DNA of 64,000 nucleotides from CAZRVH01 sp964608325 (lineage in GTDB: Bacteria; Patescibacteriota; Gracilibacteria; Peribacterales; Peribacteraceae). Positions 7,764 through 15,472 of the stretch are shown here, piece after piece. The stretch's first letter is position 1, and the number at the start of each line of letters is the position of its first letter. The stretch is taken from positions 11,591 to 75,590 of the forward strand of contig CAZSMX010000004.1 in the NCBI GenBank assembly GCA_964608325.1, read 5' to 3'. Position numbers and translations under genes: made by a program. The notes beneath the pieces are model-generated. The model was not told where the DNA came from. It saw only the letters and a list, made by a program, of their open reading frames with translations, and did not search any database.

Positions 7764-8312
7764 TTAGGAAAGCGAGCGAGCGAATTCCTCCAGATGCGTC
7801 CCAACCAGCACGGCGTCCGCTCCGTCTTCGATGTCCGCAACCGTCCGAATGTTGGATGCCTGGCACAGCCAGCCATGAAAGATGTTCCGCGCTTCGGCGA
7901 ACGTCTCTGTCTTCATATTTCCGTCGGATAAGTCGCGGCTGTTCCACACGGCTTTCATATCATGCGGGATCATTCTCAATTCTTGCAGCGTGAGCGGTTC
8001 GATCAGCAGCCTGTCCCGATGGATCTCCGGGATCCTGCCGACCACCAGGACGTAGTCCGCGCCGGCATCGATCGCTTTTTGAATGTCTTCATCCGTCGCG
8101 TGGATACCTTTCGCCAGGATGGGTGTGCCCGTCATCGCCTTCGCTTTTCGGATCAGGTCGAACGAGCCGCCCCAGCGCGGGTCGGTGTGGATGGAGAGGA
8201 TGCCGCCGATATCGTTCGCCATCAAAAACAGTTCGTCCCAGGTTTTTCCGGACGCGTATCCGAAGGGGGAGTGTGTCTTCACCTCGGCGATGATGGTCGG
8301 GAATCGGCTCAC
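7764..8312 (-). CDS. indole-3-glycerol phosphate synthase-like TIM-barrel protein, short
   Basis: A 182-residue protein resembling TrpC: IIAEVKTHSP (E and K of the catalytic IxEVKxxSP strand), ILAKGI (second catalytic Lys), and GADAVLVGTHLEE at the phosphate-binding end. It is shorter than usual IGPS (about 250) because the N-terminal helices are missing. Where IGPS has an ESGI loop this has ASNI, so a catalytic Glu seems absent. No other trp gene is nearby. It may be a related barrel enzyme rather than a true IGPS. GTG at 8312 is chosen because TATAGT lies 6 nt upstream; an ATG at 8330 would place the start inside the promoter. Confidence 0.7.
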   Translation of the reverse strand: MSRFPTIIAEVKTHSPFGYASGKTWDELFLMANDIGGILSIHTDPRWGGSFDLIRKAKAMTGTPILAKGIHATDEDIQKAIDAGADYVLVVGRIPEIHRDRLLIEPLTLQELRMIPHDMKAVWNSRDLSDGNMKTETFAEARNIFHGWLCQASNIRTVADIEDGADAVLVGTHLEEFARSLS

Positions 8313-8318
8313 GGATGC

Positions 8319-8324
8319 ACTATA
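8319..8324 (-). promoter_or_regulatory. -10 box (TATAGT), leaderless spacing
   Basis: TATAGT on the minus strand 6 nt before GTG 8312. Confidence 0.45.
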
Positions 8325-8407
8325 CGCCATTTACTTGTTTCCAAAATGTTCTACGCTATCCAAAGTCACGTCCGCCCGCTCTTTTCATCGTCACGGAGGT
8401 TCTTACG

Positions 8408-8749
8408 ATGCAACGCTATTTCATCCCGTTGGTTTGCGTCACCTTGATCCTGATCGTCCTGCTCATCCTGTTTTGGGAGATGATCCTGTACGGCGGCGCA
8501 TGCGTCGCCCTGTTCTTCGCCTTTCAACTGAACGTGTACGCGTTCAAGAAGACGAAAGTCTTTTGGAGGTACGCACTCGCGATGTCCGTTGCGGGAGTGT
8601 TCCTGTGGTACGCCGGTTTCTTGCTGCGCGCCATGTTCGCCATCGCCTTTCTGGCCTTGCTCATCATGGCCGTGGGTCGCACGAAGTTTCGAAAGGTGCA
8701 ACTGAAGCCACGTCGGAAGGCCCGTCGAATGTATCCATCCATCAACTGA
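8408..8749 (+). CDS. small integral membrane protein
   Basis: A 113-residue protein with about three or four hydrophobic helices (PLVCVTLILIVLLILFW, VALFFAFQL, ALAMSVAGVFLWYAGFLL, FAIAFLALLIMAV) and a basic tail. No family recognised. A GGAGG ribosome-binding site lies 8-9 nt before the ATG, unlike the many leaderless genes here. It is paired with the next membrane gene, which has the same type of RBS. Confidence 0.65.
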   Translation: MQRYFIPLVCVTLILIVLLILFWEMILYGGACVALFFAFQLNVYAFKKTKVFWRYALAMSVAGVFLWYAGFLLRAMFAIAFLALLIMAVGRTKFRKVQLKPRRKARRMYPSIN

Positions 8750-8762
8750 AACGGAGGTCGCC

Positions 8763-9095
8763 ATGATTCCTATCTATCCGCTGTTCTGCATGCTCGGCAC
8801 CCTCCTTACCATGATGGGCGGCATCCTGTTCGCCACGAACCAGGGCATGCCCCTGCATGCCATTGGGTTCGCCGCGATCGCGTTCCTGGGATTGATGACG
8901 TTTTACGTCCTGGATTGGTACTACCTGCACATGGATGATGCGAAAATCAGCATCCTTGGCACGGTAACAGCCGTCCTTGCCGTCGCGTCCTTCGCCTTGG
9001 ACTGCATGATCCCGACGATCGCGATCGTTGCCCTTGCCCTGTTCTTCCTGAACGTCGCCGGGGTGAGGAGCGGCTTCCGGAAAGACCCCTCCTGA
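8763..9095 (+). CDS. small integral membrane protein
   Basis: A 110-residue protein with about four hydrophobic helices (FCMLGTLLTMMGGILFA at the start, AIAFLGLMTFYVLDWYYL, GTVTAVLAVASFALDCM, AIVALALFFLNVAGV). No family recognised. It has a GGAGG RBS and follows the previous gene by 13 nt, ending just before a strong terminator, so 8408-9095 is a two-gene operon. Confidence 0.65.
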   Translation: MIPIYPLFCMLGTLLTMMGGILFATNQGMPLHAIGFAAIAFLGLMTFYVLDWYYLHMDDAKISILGTVTAVLAVASFALDCMIPTIAIVALALFFLNVAGVRSGFRKDPS

Positions 9096-9113
9096 CGCCC
9101 GAACGTGATTCCC

Positions 9114-9143
9114 GCGGGGTGCTTCGGCACCCCGCATTTTTTT
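9114..9143 (+). terminator. rho-independent terminator
   Basis: Perfect 9-bp stem GCGGGGTGC/GCACCCCGC with a TTCG loop, followed by a run of seven T. It closes the two-gene membrane operon and separates it from trmD. Confidence 0.92.
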
Positions 9144-9149
9144 CTCCGC

Positions 9150-9155
9150 TATACT
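9150..9155 (+). promoter_or_regulatory. -10 box (TATACT) of trmD, leaderless spacing
   Basis: TATACT 6 nt before the trmD ATG, directly after the upstream terminator. Confidence 0.5.
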
Positions 9156-9161
9156 CACGCC

Positions 9162-9827
9162 ATGCGCATCGATGTCATCACTTTGTTTCCGGCCATGTTC
9201 CAGGGTCCTCTCACCGAGAGCATCCTGAAGCGCGCCGCGGAAAAAGACCTGCTGCAGATCCACTTCCACGACCTGCGCCAGTTCGGCATGGGCAACTACA
9301 AGCAGGTCGACGACCGCCCGTACGGCGGGGGTGCGGGCATGCTGATGATGTGCGAACCGGCCGTAACGGCCATCGAGGAAATCACGCGCATGGGGCAGAA
9401 GGCCGGATTCGAGAATCCACATCGCATTTACTTCACGCCGCGCGGCGCCACCCTCGTGCAGGAACGCGTGGAGACATTGTCCTCGCACCAGTGGCTCATT
9501 TTGCTGTGCGGCCACTACGAAGGCATCGACCAGCGCATCATCGACGGGGGATGGATCGACGAGGAGATCAGCATCGGCGACTACGTGCTGACGGGCGGGG
9601 AGCTTCCTGCCATGGTGCTTATCGACGCGGTGGCGCGTCACATTCCGGGTGTGCTTGGGAAGGACGAATCCGCGGGGGAGGAGAGTTTTTCGCCGGCGTT
9701 GGATCGGAAAAAAGAGTATCCCCATTACACGCGGCCGGAGGAATTCCGCGGTCTCTCCGTTCCGCCCGAATTGCTTAGCGGACACCACAAGGAGATCGAG
9801 AAATGGCGAAAGAATCAGACGAAATAG
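9162..9827 (+). CDS. trmD: tRNA (guanine-N1-)-methyltransferase TrmD
   Basis: A 221-residue SPOUT methyltransferase that makes m1G37 in tRNAs. Visible family motifs are MRIDVITLFPAMF at the N-terminus, DDRPYGGGAGMLM, LLCGHYEGIDQRI (SAM-binding knot), and EEISIGDYVLTGGELPAM with the conserved catalytic Asp region. Length is normal for the family. It is monocistronic here, away from the usual rpsP-rimM-trmD-rplS order. Confidence 0.96.
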   Translation: MRIDVITLFPAMFQGPLTESILKRAAEKDLLQIHFHDLRQFGMGNYKQVDDRPYGGGAGMLMMCEPAVTAIEEITRMGQKAGFENPHRIYFTPRGATLVQERVETLSSHQWLILLCGHYEGIDQRIIDGGWIDEEISIGDYVLTGGELPAMVLIDAVARHIPGVLGKDESAGEESFSPALDRKKEYPHYTRPEEFRGLSVPPELLSGHHKEIEKWRKNQTK

Positions 9828-9940
9828 GCTTGCGTGGATAATTGACATATTTTAAAAATACACTACAATATCTCGTATTGTGTTGTTGTCGGCACGGTGC
9901 CGATCGTTCTTTTCAGGTTTGCAGTAGGAAGGATTCGCAG

Positions 9941-10447
9941 ATGAAACAAGATGACGCTGAAGATTGTAGTTTGTTTCGTAAAGAGGGGGCGGACATGGCC
10001 GATCATGATCACGAGATCTCGATCTACCATCCCGTCGAACGTCACGAGCCGTTGTTCACGAATGATATGGACGGCGTTCCGGTCGATCGGCGTGAGTCCC
10101 TTGCCCACCTGCGATACGTCCATGCGTACGCCGGCTATCGCCGCCGAATGATGAAGCTCGGTTCGAGACAACTGGTGCCCATCGGCGCCGAAGAAGGGAT
10201 CGACTTCGAGATCCTTGGCCGGGCCTGGGCGATGATGGACGTGGAAGACAAGGCTTGCCGCCAAGTCACGCCCGACGAATGTTGCGGTCCCGATTGCGAT
10301 ATGCAGGACCTTTTCGTTCGCAACGCCTGGATCGCCTTTACGAAGGCGTACTACCAGTACGTTCGCAGCGTCGATCGCAAGCTTCTGCCCGCCTTCCGTC
10401 TGCTGTTACCCCGCAAGTCGGCGACTACCGCCGAAGCGGCGGCCTGA
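9941..10447 (+). CDS. hypothetical protein
   Basis: A 168-residue soluble protein not recognised. It has a Cys cluster, CRQVTPDECCGPDCDM, near residues 107-122 that could bind metal, and a helical C-terminus with YYQYVRSVDRKLL. The ATG at 9941 follows an AGGA-type RBS at about 9926-9932; in-frame starts further upstream lie in the AT-rich spacer after trmD. A strong terminator follows. Confidence 0.5.
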   Translation: MKQDDAEDCSLFRKEGADMADHDHEISIYHPVERHEPLFTNDMDGVPVDRRESLAHLRYVHAYAGYRRRMMKLGSRQLVPIGAEEGIDFEILGRAWAMMDVEDKACRQVTPDECCGPDCDMQDLFVRNAWIAFTKAYYQYVRSVDRKLLPAFRLLLPRKSATTAEAAA

Positions 10448-10471
10448 ACGCGATCTTGCAGCACAATCACC

Positions 10472-10509
10472 GGAGACCCGGGCGTATCACACGCTCGGGT
10501 CTCCTTTTT
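10472..10509 (+). terminator. rho-independent terminator
   Basis: 14-bp stem starting GGAGACCCG and ending CGGGTCTCC, loop ATCAC, then five T. It terminates the 9941 gene. Confidence 0.9.
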
Positions 10510-10559
10510 CATGGTTCGACAGGCTCACCATGACACAAGGAAAATGTCTTCTGACCTGC

Positions 10560-10565
10560 TACACT
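10560..10565 (+). promoter_or_regulatory. -10 box (TACACT), leaderless spacing
   Basis: TACACT 6 nt before the ATG at 10572. Confidence 0.4.
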
Positions 10566-10571
10566 CCCGCC

Positions 10572-10841
10572 ATGATCGACGATCTCAAGGCAAAGCTGGC
10601 GAAGGACGGAACGGTATCTTTCGGCGTGCGCGTACGTCCATATGCGCCGAAATCTTCGGTGACGGGCAAGTTGATGGATGGCACGCTCAAAATCAACATC
10701 GACGCCCCTTCCGAGGAAGGCAAGGCCAATGCGGAACTTATCAGATTTCTGGCGGAGGAGTTTGGCGTGGTTCCCCCGCGCGTGCGTATTCTTGCGGGAG
10801 GGTCCGGCCGCAGGAAGCTTGTCAAAATAGAGTCACAGTGA
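10572..10841 (+). CDS. DUF167 (YggU-family) protein
   Basis: An 89-residue DUF167/UPF0235 protein: VRVRPYAPKSSVTG near residue 18, APSEEGKANAELIRFLAEEFGV and VRILAGGSGRRKLVKI are the family's core strand-helix words. Function is unknown across bacteria, although it is widespread. The start is set by the -10 box 6 nt upstream; a longer opening from 10530 runs through the terminator spacer. Confidence 0.88.
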   Translation: MIDDLKAKLAKDGTVSFGVRVRPYAPKSSVTGKLMDGTLKINIDAPSEEGKANAELIRFLAEEFGVVPPRVRILAGGSGRRKLVKIESQ

Positions 10842-10866
10842 GGCAGTATCCACATAGGACTCGCTC

Positions 10867-11496
10867 TCAGAGTGCGCTTCTGATTGCCCCAAGGAGATCG
10901 GCCTCGGTCGGCACCCCCGTGAATGTCTTTCCATTGATGACGTATGTCGGGACTACCTTTGGCTCGCCTGTGTTCGATGCTTCCCCCTGGGCGATGATAT
11001 CCGCCGTCGTTTCATCGGAGTTCAGGCAGAGGTCGAACGCAGCCTTGTCCGTTCCGGCGGGGAGCGATAACTCGGATCCGCTCATCAGCAGGTCGTGCAT
11101 TAGGCGCCCCTTTCCCTGCTTCCCCGCGCAGATCAGCTTGCGGGCGTGGAGGACGCTGTCCGGGTATTTTTCAAAGGCGACCGTAAAGACGTCGATCTTC
11201 AATTTTCCGGTCGAGACGTAGTTACGTTCCAGTATCGGCATGAGCGCGTGGAACTGCCGACTGTAGGGTGAGTCATGGTTGATGGAGAGCGACATCGTGA
11301 CGGGCGCGGATGCGCTGCCTATCTCCAGGATCCCTCCCTCCAACATGCGCTCGCCGATTTCGGCCGAGGCGCTCGCCGAGCTTGCGGAAGACGAACTTCC
11401 ATCCGTCACGTCTTCCAGGATGTCCTGGCTTTGGACCGTGCAGGCCGCAAGGGCGATCAAAAGGGCGCCGGTGGCGATGGAGCGCAGGCTGTTCAC
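10867..11496 (-). CDS. DsbA-like lipoprotein lacking the CxxC active site
   Basis: A 209-residue exported lipoprotein with GTG start, hydrophobic leader and lipobox LAAC (Cys about residue 19), then a Ser/Ala linker. The remainder reads like a DsbA/thioredoxin_4 domain (strand VTMSLSIN, a central helical insert, cis-Pro loop VPTYVINGKTFTGVP). At the position of the CxxC dithiol it has SPYS, so redox activity is unlikely; a binding or chaperone role is possible. An in-frame opening to 12303 is antisense to the glycosyltransferase and is rejected. TACACT lies 6 nt before the GTG. Confidence 0.75.
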   Translation of the reverse strand: MNSLRSIATGALLIALAACTVQSQDILEDVTDGSSSSASSASASAEIGERMLEGGILEIGSASAPVTMSLSINHDSPYSRQFHALMPILERNYVSTGKLKIDVFTVAFEKYPDSVLHARKLICAGKQGKGRLMHDLLMSGSELSLPAGTDKAAFDLCLNSDETTADIIAQGEASNTGEPKVVPTYVINGKTFTGVPTEADLLGAIRSAL

Positions 11497-11502
11497 GGGG
11501 GG

Positions 11503-11508
11503 AGTGTA
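11503..11508 (-). promoter_or_regulatory. -10 box (TACACT), leaderless spacing
   Basis: TACACT on the minus strand 6 nt before GTG 11496. It lies back to back with the promoter of the next gene. Confidence 0.4.
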
Positions 11509-11544
11509 GCGGTATTCGACGCTGTCTTCACGCGGAATCTGGGG

Positions 11545-11550
11545 TATTCT
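11545..11550 (+). promoter_or_regulatory. -10 box (TATTCT), leaderless spacing
   Basis: TATTCT 6 nt before the ATG at 11557. Confidence 0.4.
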
Positions 11551-11556
11551 TGCCGC

Positions 11557-12288
11557 ATGGACAGAGTCCGCCTTCTCGGCGTTCCCATCGACCCCGTCAC
11601 GGCGGGGGAAGCAGTCGCGCGCCTCAAGGAATTTCTCGCCGACGGACGGCAGCACCACGTGATGACACCAAATAGCGAGATGCTCGTGGCGGCGTCGAAG
11701 GACGAACCGTTCCGCGCGCTGCTCAACCGCACCGACCTCAACATCCCCGACAGCCAGGGTTTGCTCTACGCCGCCCGTTGGACGGGGCAGTACCTTCCTC
11801 AGCGCGTGACGGGCGTGGATACGGTGCAGGCGTTCTGCGCGACCCTCAACAAAGACGTCCCCGTCTTCCTGCTCGGCGCTGCGCCGGGAGTCGCCGAAGC
11901 GGCGGGGGAAGCGTTGAAGCGCAGGAATCCGGGACTGAATATCGCGGGAACGTTTTCGGGTTCGCCGCGCGACGAAGACGCGTCCGATATCCTCCAGAGG
12001 ATCGCGCTGTCCGGGGCGCAGGTCTTGTTCGTCGCCTACGGTGCGCCGAAGCAGGACGTGTGGATCGACAAACACCTCAAAGAACTTCCGAACGTGAAAG
12101 TCGCGATGGGAGTGGGAGGTACGTTCGACTTCATCGCTGGCACGCAGGTCCGCGCTCCGGCGGTATTCCGAAACCTTGGGTTGGAGTGGCTGTGGAGAGT
12201 GGTGCGCGAACCGAAAAGGATCGGGAGGATCGTTACGGCCGTCGTGGTATTTCCGGTGATAGTCGCGAGAAAGGGTAGAGATACGTAA
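11557..12288 (+). CDS. WecG/TagA/CpsF-family glycosyltransferase (GT26)
   Basis: A 243-residue GT26 enzyme. Motifs are LLGVPIDPVTAGEAV at the start, VMTPNSEMLVAA, the acidic DSQGLLYAARW near residue 67, LLGAAPGVAE and FVAYGAPKQDVWI (family GxPKQE region), and the C-terminal basic LGLEWLWRVVREPKRI. The family transfers ManNAc/ManNAcA-type sugars to polyprenyl-diphosphate-GlcNAc on the inner membrane face. UDP-GlcNAc 2-epimerase (14137) and UppS (13423) nearby fit a ManNAc-containing glycan pathway. Confidence 0.93.
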   Translation: MDRVRLLGVPIDPVTAGEAVARLKEFLADGRQHHVMTPNSEMLVAASKDEPFRALLNRTDLNIPDSQGLLYAARWTGQYLPQRVTGVDTVQAFCATLNKDVPVFLLGAAPGVAEAAGEALKRRNPGLNIAGTFSGSPRDEDASDILQRIALSGAQVLFVAYGAPKQDVWIDKHLKELPNVKVAMGVGGTFDFIAGTQVRAPAVFRNLGLEWLWRVVREPKRIGRIVTAVVVFPVIVARKGRDT

Positions 12289-12364
12289 ATCATCAATAAT
12301 CAATCACCAATAATCAAACGAGGAATTCCTTCATTGATGATTGGAATTTGGTGATTGGTCATTC
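12289..12364. repeat. AT-rich imperfect palindrome, repeat family B copy 1
   Basis: AT-rich spacer with self-complementary halves (AATCACCAATAATC near 12303 and GGTGATTGGTCATT near 12350). The word CAATCACCAATAA recurs at 33435-33450 inside a similar palindrome. It could be a small dispersed repeat or act as a terminator between convergent genes. Confidence 0.5.
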
Positions 12365-12368
12365 ATCC

Positions 12369-12701
12369 TCATTCCCCTTGGTGCAGGTTCTCGATGTTTG
12401 CCACGAACCACTGCTTCGGCCCCTTTTTCAGTTTGATCACTTTCGGTCCTTCCTTGGTCTCCGCCAGGTAGTCGCGCTCGGTGTCCCCGTCGCGCAGGAG
12501 GGTGCTGGTGGTGATTTCTTCCTCCGGAAGAAGCAGGTACAGCGCCAGGTCCGGCTTGTCCGTCAGGGCAGCCTTGAAATTGTGCGCGCTCCTTGCCAAT
12601 GCGGCCGCTGCGCTGACGATCAGCACGCATAAAATAACCGACCACATCACCGTTCTGCGGAACAGCGGATGTGAAAGATGGTGTACATGAAACTTCTTCA
12701 T
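12369..12701 (-). CDS. small single-pass membrane protein
   Basis: A 110-residue protein. A basic N-terminus is followed by one membrane helix (VMWSVILCVLIVSAAAALA, about residues 18-36), then an extracytoplasmic domain of about 70 residues (DLALYLLLPEEEITTSTLL..., ending NIENLHQGE). No family recognised. TAGAAT lies 8 nt before the ATG. Confidence 0.6.
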   Translation of the reverse strand: MKKFHVHHLSHPLFRRTVMWSVILCVLIVSAAAALARSAHNFKAALTDKPDLALYLLLPEEEITTSTLLRDGDTERDYLAETKEGPKVIKLKKGPKQWFVANIENLHQGE

Positions 12702-12709
12702 TTCGCCTC

Positions 12710-12715
12710 ATTCTA
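12710..12715 (-). promoter_or_regulatory. -10 box (TAGAAT), leaderless spacing
   Basis: TAGAAT on the minus strand 8 nt before the ATG at 12701. Confidence 0.4.
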
Positions 12716-12744
12716 CCATTTTTGCGTTCCACATCCAAGATCCC

Positions 12745-12750
12745 TACTAT
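12745..12750 (+). promoter_or_regulatory. -10 box (TACTAT) of gpmA-uppS operon
   Basis: TACTAT ends 9 nt before the gpmA ATG at 12760. Confidence 0.35.
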
Positions 12751-12759
12751 GGGCGGGCT

Positions 12760-13416
12760 ATGGGTACACTCATTCTCGTCAGACACGGCCAGTCCGAATG
12801 GAACGTGGCCAACATCTTCACCGGCTGGACCGACGTCGGACTGACCGAAGCGGGCCAGAAAGACGCGCGTTCATCGGGCAACCACTTGAAAGAGTTCACG
12901 GTGGACATCGCTTTCACGTCGCGCCTCAAGCGCGCGCAGAACACGCTTGCCGGCGTGCTGGAATCCATGGGGCAGAATCCGCCGATCGAAAAGGACAGCG
13001 CCCTCAACGAGCGCCATTACGGCGAACTCCAGGGACTCGACAAGTCCGAGACCGCCAAGAAGTACGGTGAGGAGCAGGTGAAGATCTGGCGCCGCAGCTA
13101 CGACACGCCGCCTCCCGGAGGGGAGAGCATGGCCGACTGCGAGCGTCGCACGATGCCCTTCTTCATGCAGTACGTATGGCCGTATGTGTTGGAAGGCAAG
13201 ACGGTCCTCGTCGCCGCGCACGGCAACAGCCTCCGCCCCATCCGCAAATTCCTGGAGAACCTGACCAAGGACGAAGCCGCGACGATCGAAACGGAATTCT
13301 GCGCCCCGTACATCTACTGGGTCGAGAGCGACGGCAAGGTCGTGAAGAAGGAAGCGAGAGAGGTTCCGGAGCTCATCGTGAAAGGCGGCACTTCCGCCGT
13401 TTCCAAGGCGAAGTAA
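12760..13416 (+). CDS. gpmA: 2,3-bisphosphoglycerate-dependent phosphoglycerate mutase
   Basis: A 218-residue glycolytic mutase (3-PG to 2-PG). It has the phosphohistidine motif LVRHGQSEWN (His at about residue 9), the family words FTGWTDVGLTEAGQ, LNERHYGELQGLDK and SYDTPPPGGESM, and the second catalytic His in VLVAAHGNSLR. It is cotranscribed with uppS, 6 nt apart. Confidence 0.96.
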   Translation: MGTLILVRHGQSEWNVANIFTGWTDVGLTEAGQKDARSSGNHLKEFTVDIAFTSRLKRAQNTLAGVLESMGQNPPIEKDSALNERHYGELQGLDKSETAKKYGEEQVKIWRRSYDTPPPGGESMADCERRTMPFFMQYVWPYVLEGKTVLVAAHGNSLRPIRKFLENLTKDEAATIETEFCAPYIYWVESDGKVVKKEAREVPELIVKGGTSAVSKAK

Positions 13417-13422
13417 CATCGC

Positions 13423-14094
13423 ATGGAGCCTATCCATCTCGCCATCATCCCGGACGGCAACCGCCGTTGGGCGAAGAGCAACATGCTGCTGCCCTGGCAG
13501 GGCCATGCCCGCGCCATGGAGAACTTCCGCGCCATCACGGAGTGGTGCCGCAATGATCCGCGCATCAACGTGCTGACTATCTGGGGGTTTTCCACCGAGA
13601 ACTGGAAGCGGTCGGACGAAGAGGTATCGAAGCTGATGGAGTTGTTCGAGGAGTATCTGTCCAAGGAACGCCATGCCTTCGTCGAACACAAGACGCGCTT
13701 CGTCCACTCGGGCCGCCGCGATCGCATTCCCGCATCCCTCAAGAAGCTGATCGAGGAGGTGGAGGAGGAAACCAAGGATTTCACGGAATTCACGATGCAC
13801 CTGGCCGTCGACTACGGCGGCAAGGACGAAGTGCTGCGCGCGATCGCGAAGATGAAGGGGGAAGGGGTAACGGATGAATCGCTTCGGGCTCACCTGGATC
13901 ATCCCGAGTTACCCGATATCGATTTCATCCTGCGTACGTCGGGCGAGCAGCGCACCAGCAACTTCTTTTTCTGGCAGGCGTGCTATGCGGAGTGGATGTT
14001 CGTGACGAAGCACTTTCCGGCATTGGAGCCCGCGGATATCGATGCCGCGTTGCAGGAATTCAACCGCAGGACGCGCAGGTTCGGAGGGGGCTAG
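13423..14094 (+). CDS. uppS: polyprenyl diphosphate synthase (UppS, cis-prenyltransferase)
   Basis: A 223-residue cis-prenyltransferase that makes the polyprenyl carrier lipid. HLAIIPDGNRRWAK has the catalytic Asp of region I, VLTIWGFSTENWKR is region III, and DFILRTSGEQRTSNFFFWQACYAEW with the RxSGExR diphosphate site is region V. Length is slightly short but complete. It supplies the carrier for the WecG/WecB glycan genes around it. Confidence 0.95.
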   Translation: MEPIHLAIIPDGNRRWAKSNMLLPWQGHARAMENFRAITEWCRNDPRINVLTIWGFSTENWKRSDEEVSKLMELFEEYLSKERHAFVEHKTRFVHSGRRDRIPASLKKLIEEVEEETKDFTEFTMHLAVDYGGKDEVLRAIAKMKGEGVTDESLRAHLDHPELPDIDFILRTSGEQRTSNFFFWQACYAEWMFVTKHFPALEPADIDAALQEFNRRTRRFGGG

Positions 14095-14124
14095 GGGGAG
14101 GTGGCTTTGGATCGATATTTTGGG

Positions 14125-14130
14125 TAGGCT
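14125..14130 (+). promoter_or_regulatory. -10 box (TAGGCT), leaderless spacing
   Basis: TAGGCT 6 nt before the ATG at 14137. Confidence 0.35.
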
Positions 14131-14136
14131 CGCACC

Positions 14137-15468
14137 ATGCAGGAGATCACCTACAAATCGCCCACGTTCTTCGACGATATCGCCGCTCTTCCCGGGCAGC
14201 ACGTCCACCTCATCGTCATCGCGACGAAGCCGGACATCATCAAACAGATCCCGCTCTACCGGGAGCTGAAGAAGCGCGGACACCAGGTGCTCCTGGGCCA
14301 CACGGGCCAACACTACAGCGACAACCTCAGCGGAGGCATGCTTGCGGAATTCGGCGTGGAGCCCGACTTCAACCTGAACGTGAAGGGTCAGATGCACGAA
14401 GTGGTGAGCCAGATCATCGGGCGGCTCGGTTTCGTTTTGGCCGAACTGAAGACGAAGGGAAAGATCGTCATCCCGTACGTACACGGCGACACGACCACGG
14501 CCATGGCGGGGGCGAACGCGGGGTACTGCAACGGATTCGCCTCGGTCCACGTGGAGGCAGGTATCCGCACGCTGACGCCCAAGTACAAGGAGTCCGCCAT
14601 CGGCGGGAACGCAGACGAGTTCGACGTCGCGGAGTGGATGCACTTCCTGAAGAACTCCGACAACTGGGAGCGCGGGTCGCTCGAACCCTATCCGGAGCAG
14701 TTCAACACGCGCGCGGCGGAGGCGGGCACGGGCATCCATCTGGCCCCCGTCCCCTTGGTGAAGGAATTCCTGCTCTCGGAAGGTTATCCCGAGGACCGCA
14801 TTGCCGTCGTGGGCAACTCCGTCGTCGACGCGACGTTGGAGGCGGTGGAGAACGCGTCGTCCTCGAAGATCTTCGAACAGTATCCCGCATTGGAAGACGG
14901 AGATTTCGTCCGTTTCTGCATCCACAGGCGTGAGAACTGCGCATCACGCTTGCGTTTCATGGCCATCTACGACGCCATGAAATCCTTGGTGAAAGACGGC
15001 CGCACGGTACTGCTCATCTCGCTCTTCCAAACCGAAAGCGCCCTCGACAACTTCGGCCTGCGATCCGATATCGAACAGCTCGTGAAGGACTATCCGAACT
15101 TCATTTATTCCCCGGTCTGGCCGCTCTACACCGACGTGATCGCCGCCATGCAGAAGGCATCCGTGTGCGCCACGGACAGCGGCTCCATGCAGGAGGAAAT
15201 GAACGTGCTCGGCATCCCGTGCGTCACGCTTCGCTTCGGTTCCGACCGCAGCGAGTCGGCCATCTGCGGGGGCAACCTCATCGCCCCGCCCATCGACGGA
15301 AAACTCATCAAGAAGATCATCGAATTCGCGTGGGATAACGAAGACATGAAGAAGGCGCCGAAGATTTACGGCGAAAATGTCAGCGCCGCGTGCATCGATG
15401 CCGTGGAAGACGTGCTGGCGGGCGGGGAAGTGTTCCGCACGGAGGAGCAGCGTCTCGGCATCTCCTGA
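14137..15468 (+). CDS. wecB: UDP-N-acetylglucosamine 2-epimerase-like protein
   Basis: A 443-residue GT-B-fold epimerase (UDP-GlcNAc to UDP-ManNAc). It has HLIVIATKPDIIKQIPLYRELKKRG, LLGHTGQHYSD, VHGDTTTAMAGANAG, the HVEAGIRT word, HRRENC near residue 267, and a C-terminal TDSGSMQEEMNVLGIPCVTLR that is the UDP-binding signature. It is longer than E. coli WecB (about 376) owing to insertions around residues 150-190. It provides the sugar that a WecG-type transferase would use. The next gene begins 4 nt after its stop. Confidence 0.9.
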   Translation: MQEITYKSPTFFDDIAALPGQHVHLIVIATKPDIIKQIPLYRELKKRGHQVLLGHTGQHYSDNLSGGMLAEFGVEPDFNLNVKGQMHEVVSQIIGRLGFVLAELKTKGKIVIPYVHGDTTTAMAGANAGYCNGFASVHVEAGIRTLTPKYKESAIGGNADEFDVAEWMHFLKNSDNWERGSLEPYPEQFNTRAAEAGTGIHLAPVPLVKEFLLSEGYPEDRIAVVGNSVVDATLEAVENASSSKIFEQYPALEDGDFVRFCIHRRENCASRLRFMAIYDAMKSLVKDGRTVLLISLFQTESALDNFGLRSDIEQLVKDYPNFIYSPVWPLYTDVIAAMQKASVCATDSGSMQEEMNVLGIPCVTLRFGSDRSESAICGGNLIAPPIDGKLIKKIIEFAWDNEDMKKAPKIYGENVSAACIDAVEDVLAGGEVFRTEEQRLGIS

Positions 15469-15472
15469 TCCC

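Noticed and set aside
10511..10532. REP-like word GGTTCGACAGGCTCACC before DUF167
   Set aside because: Seen once in the window only, so no repeat family can be supported.
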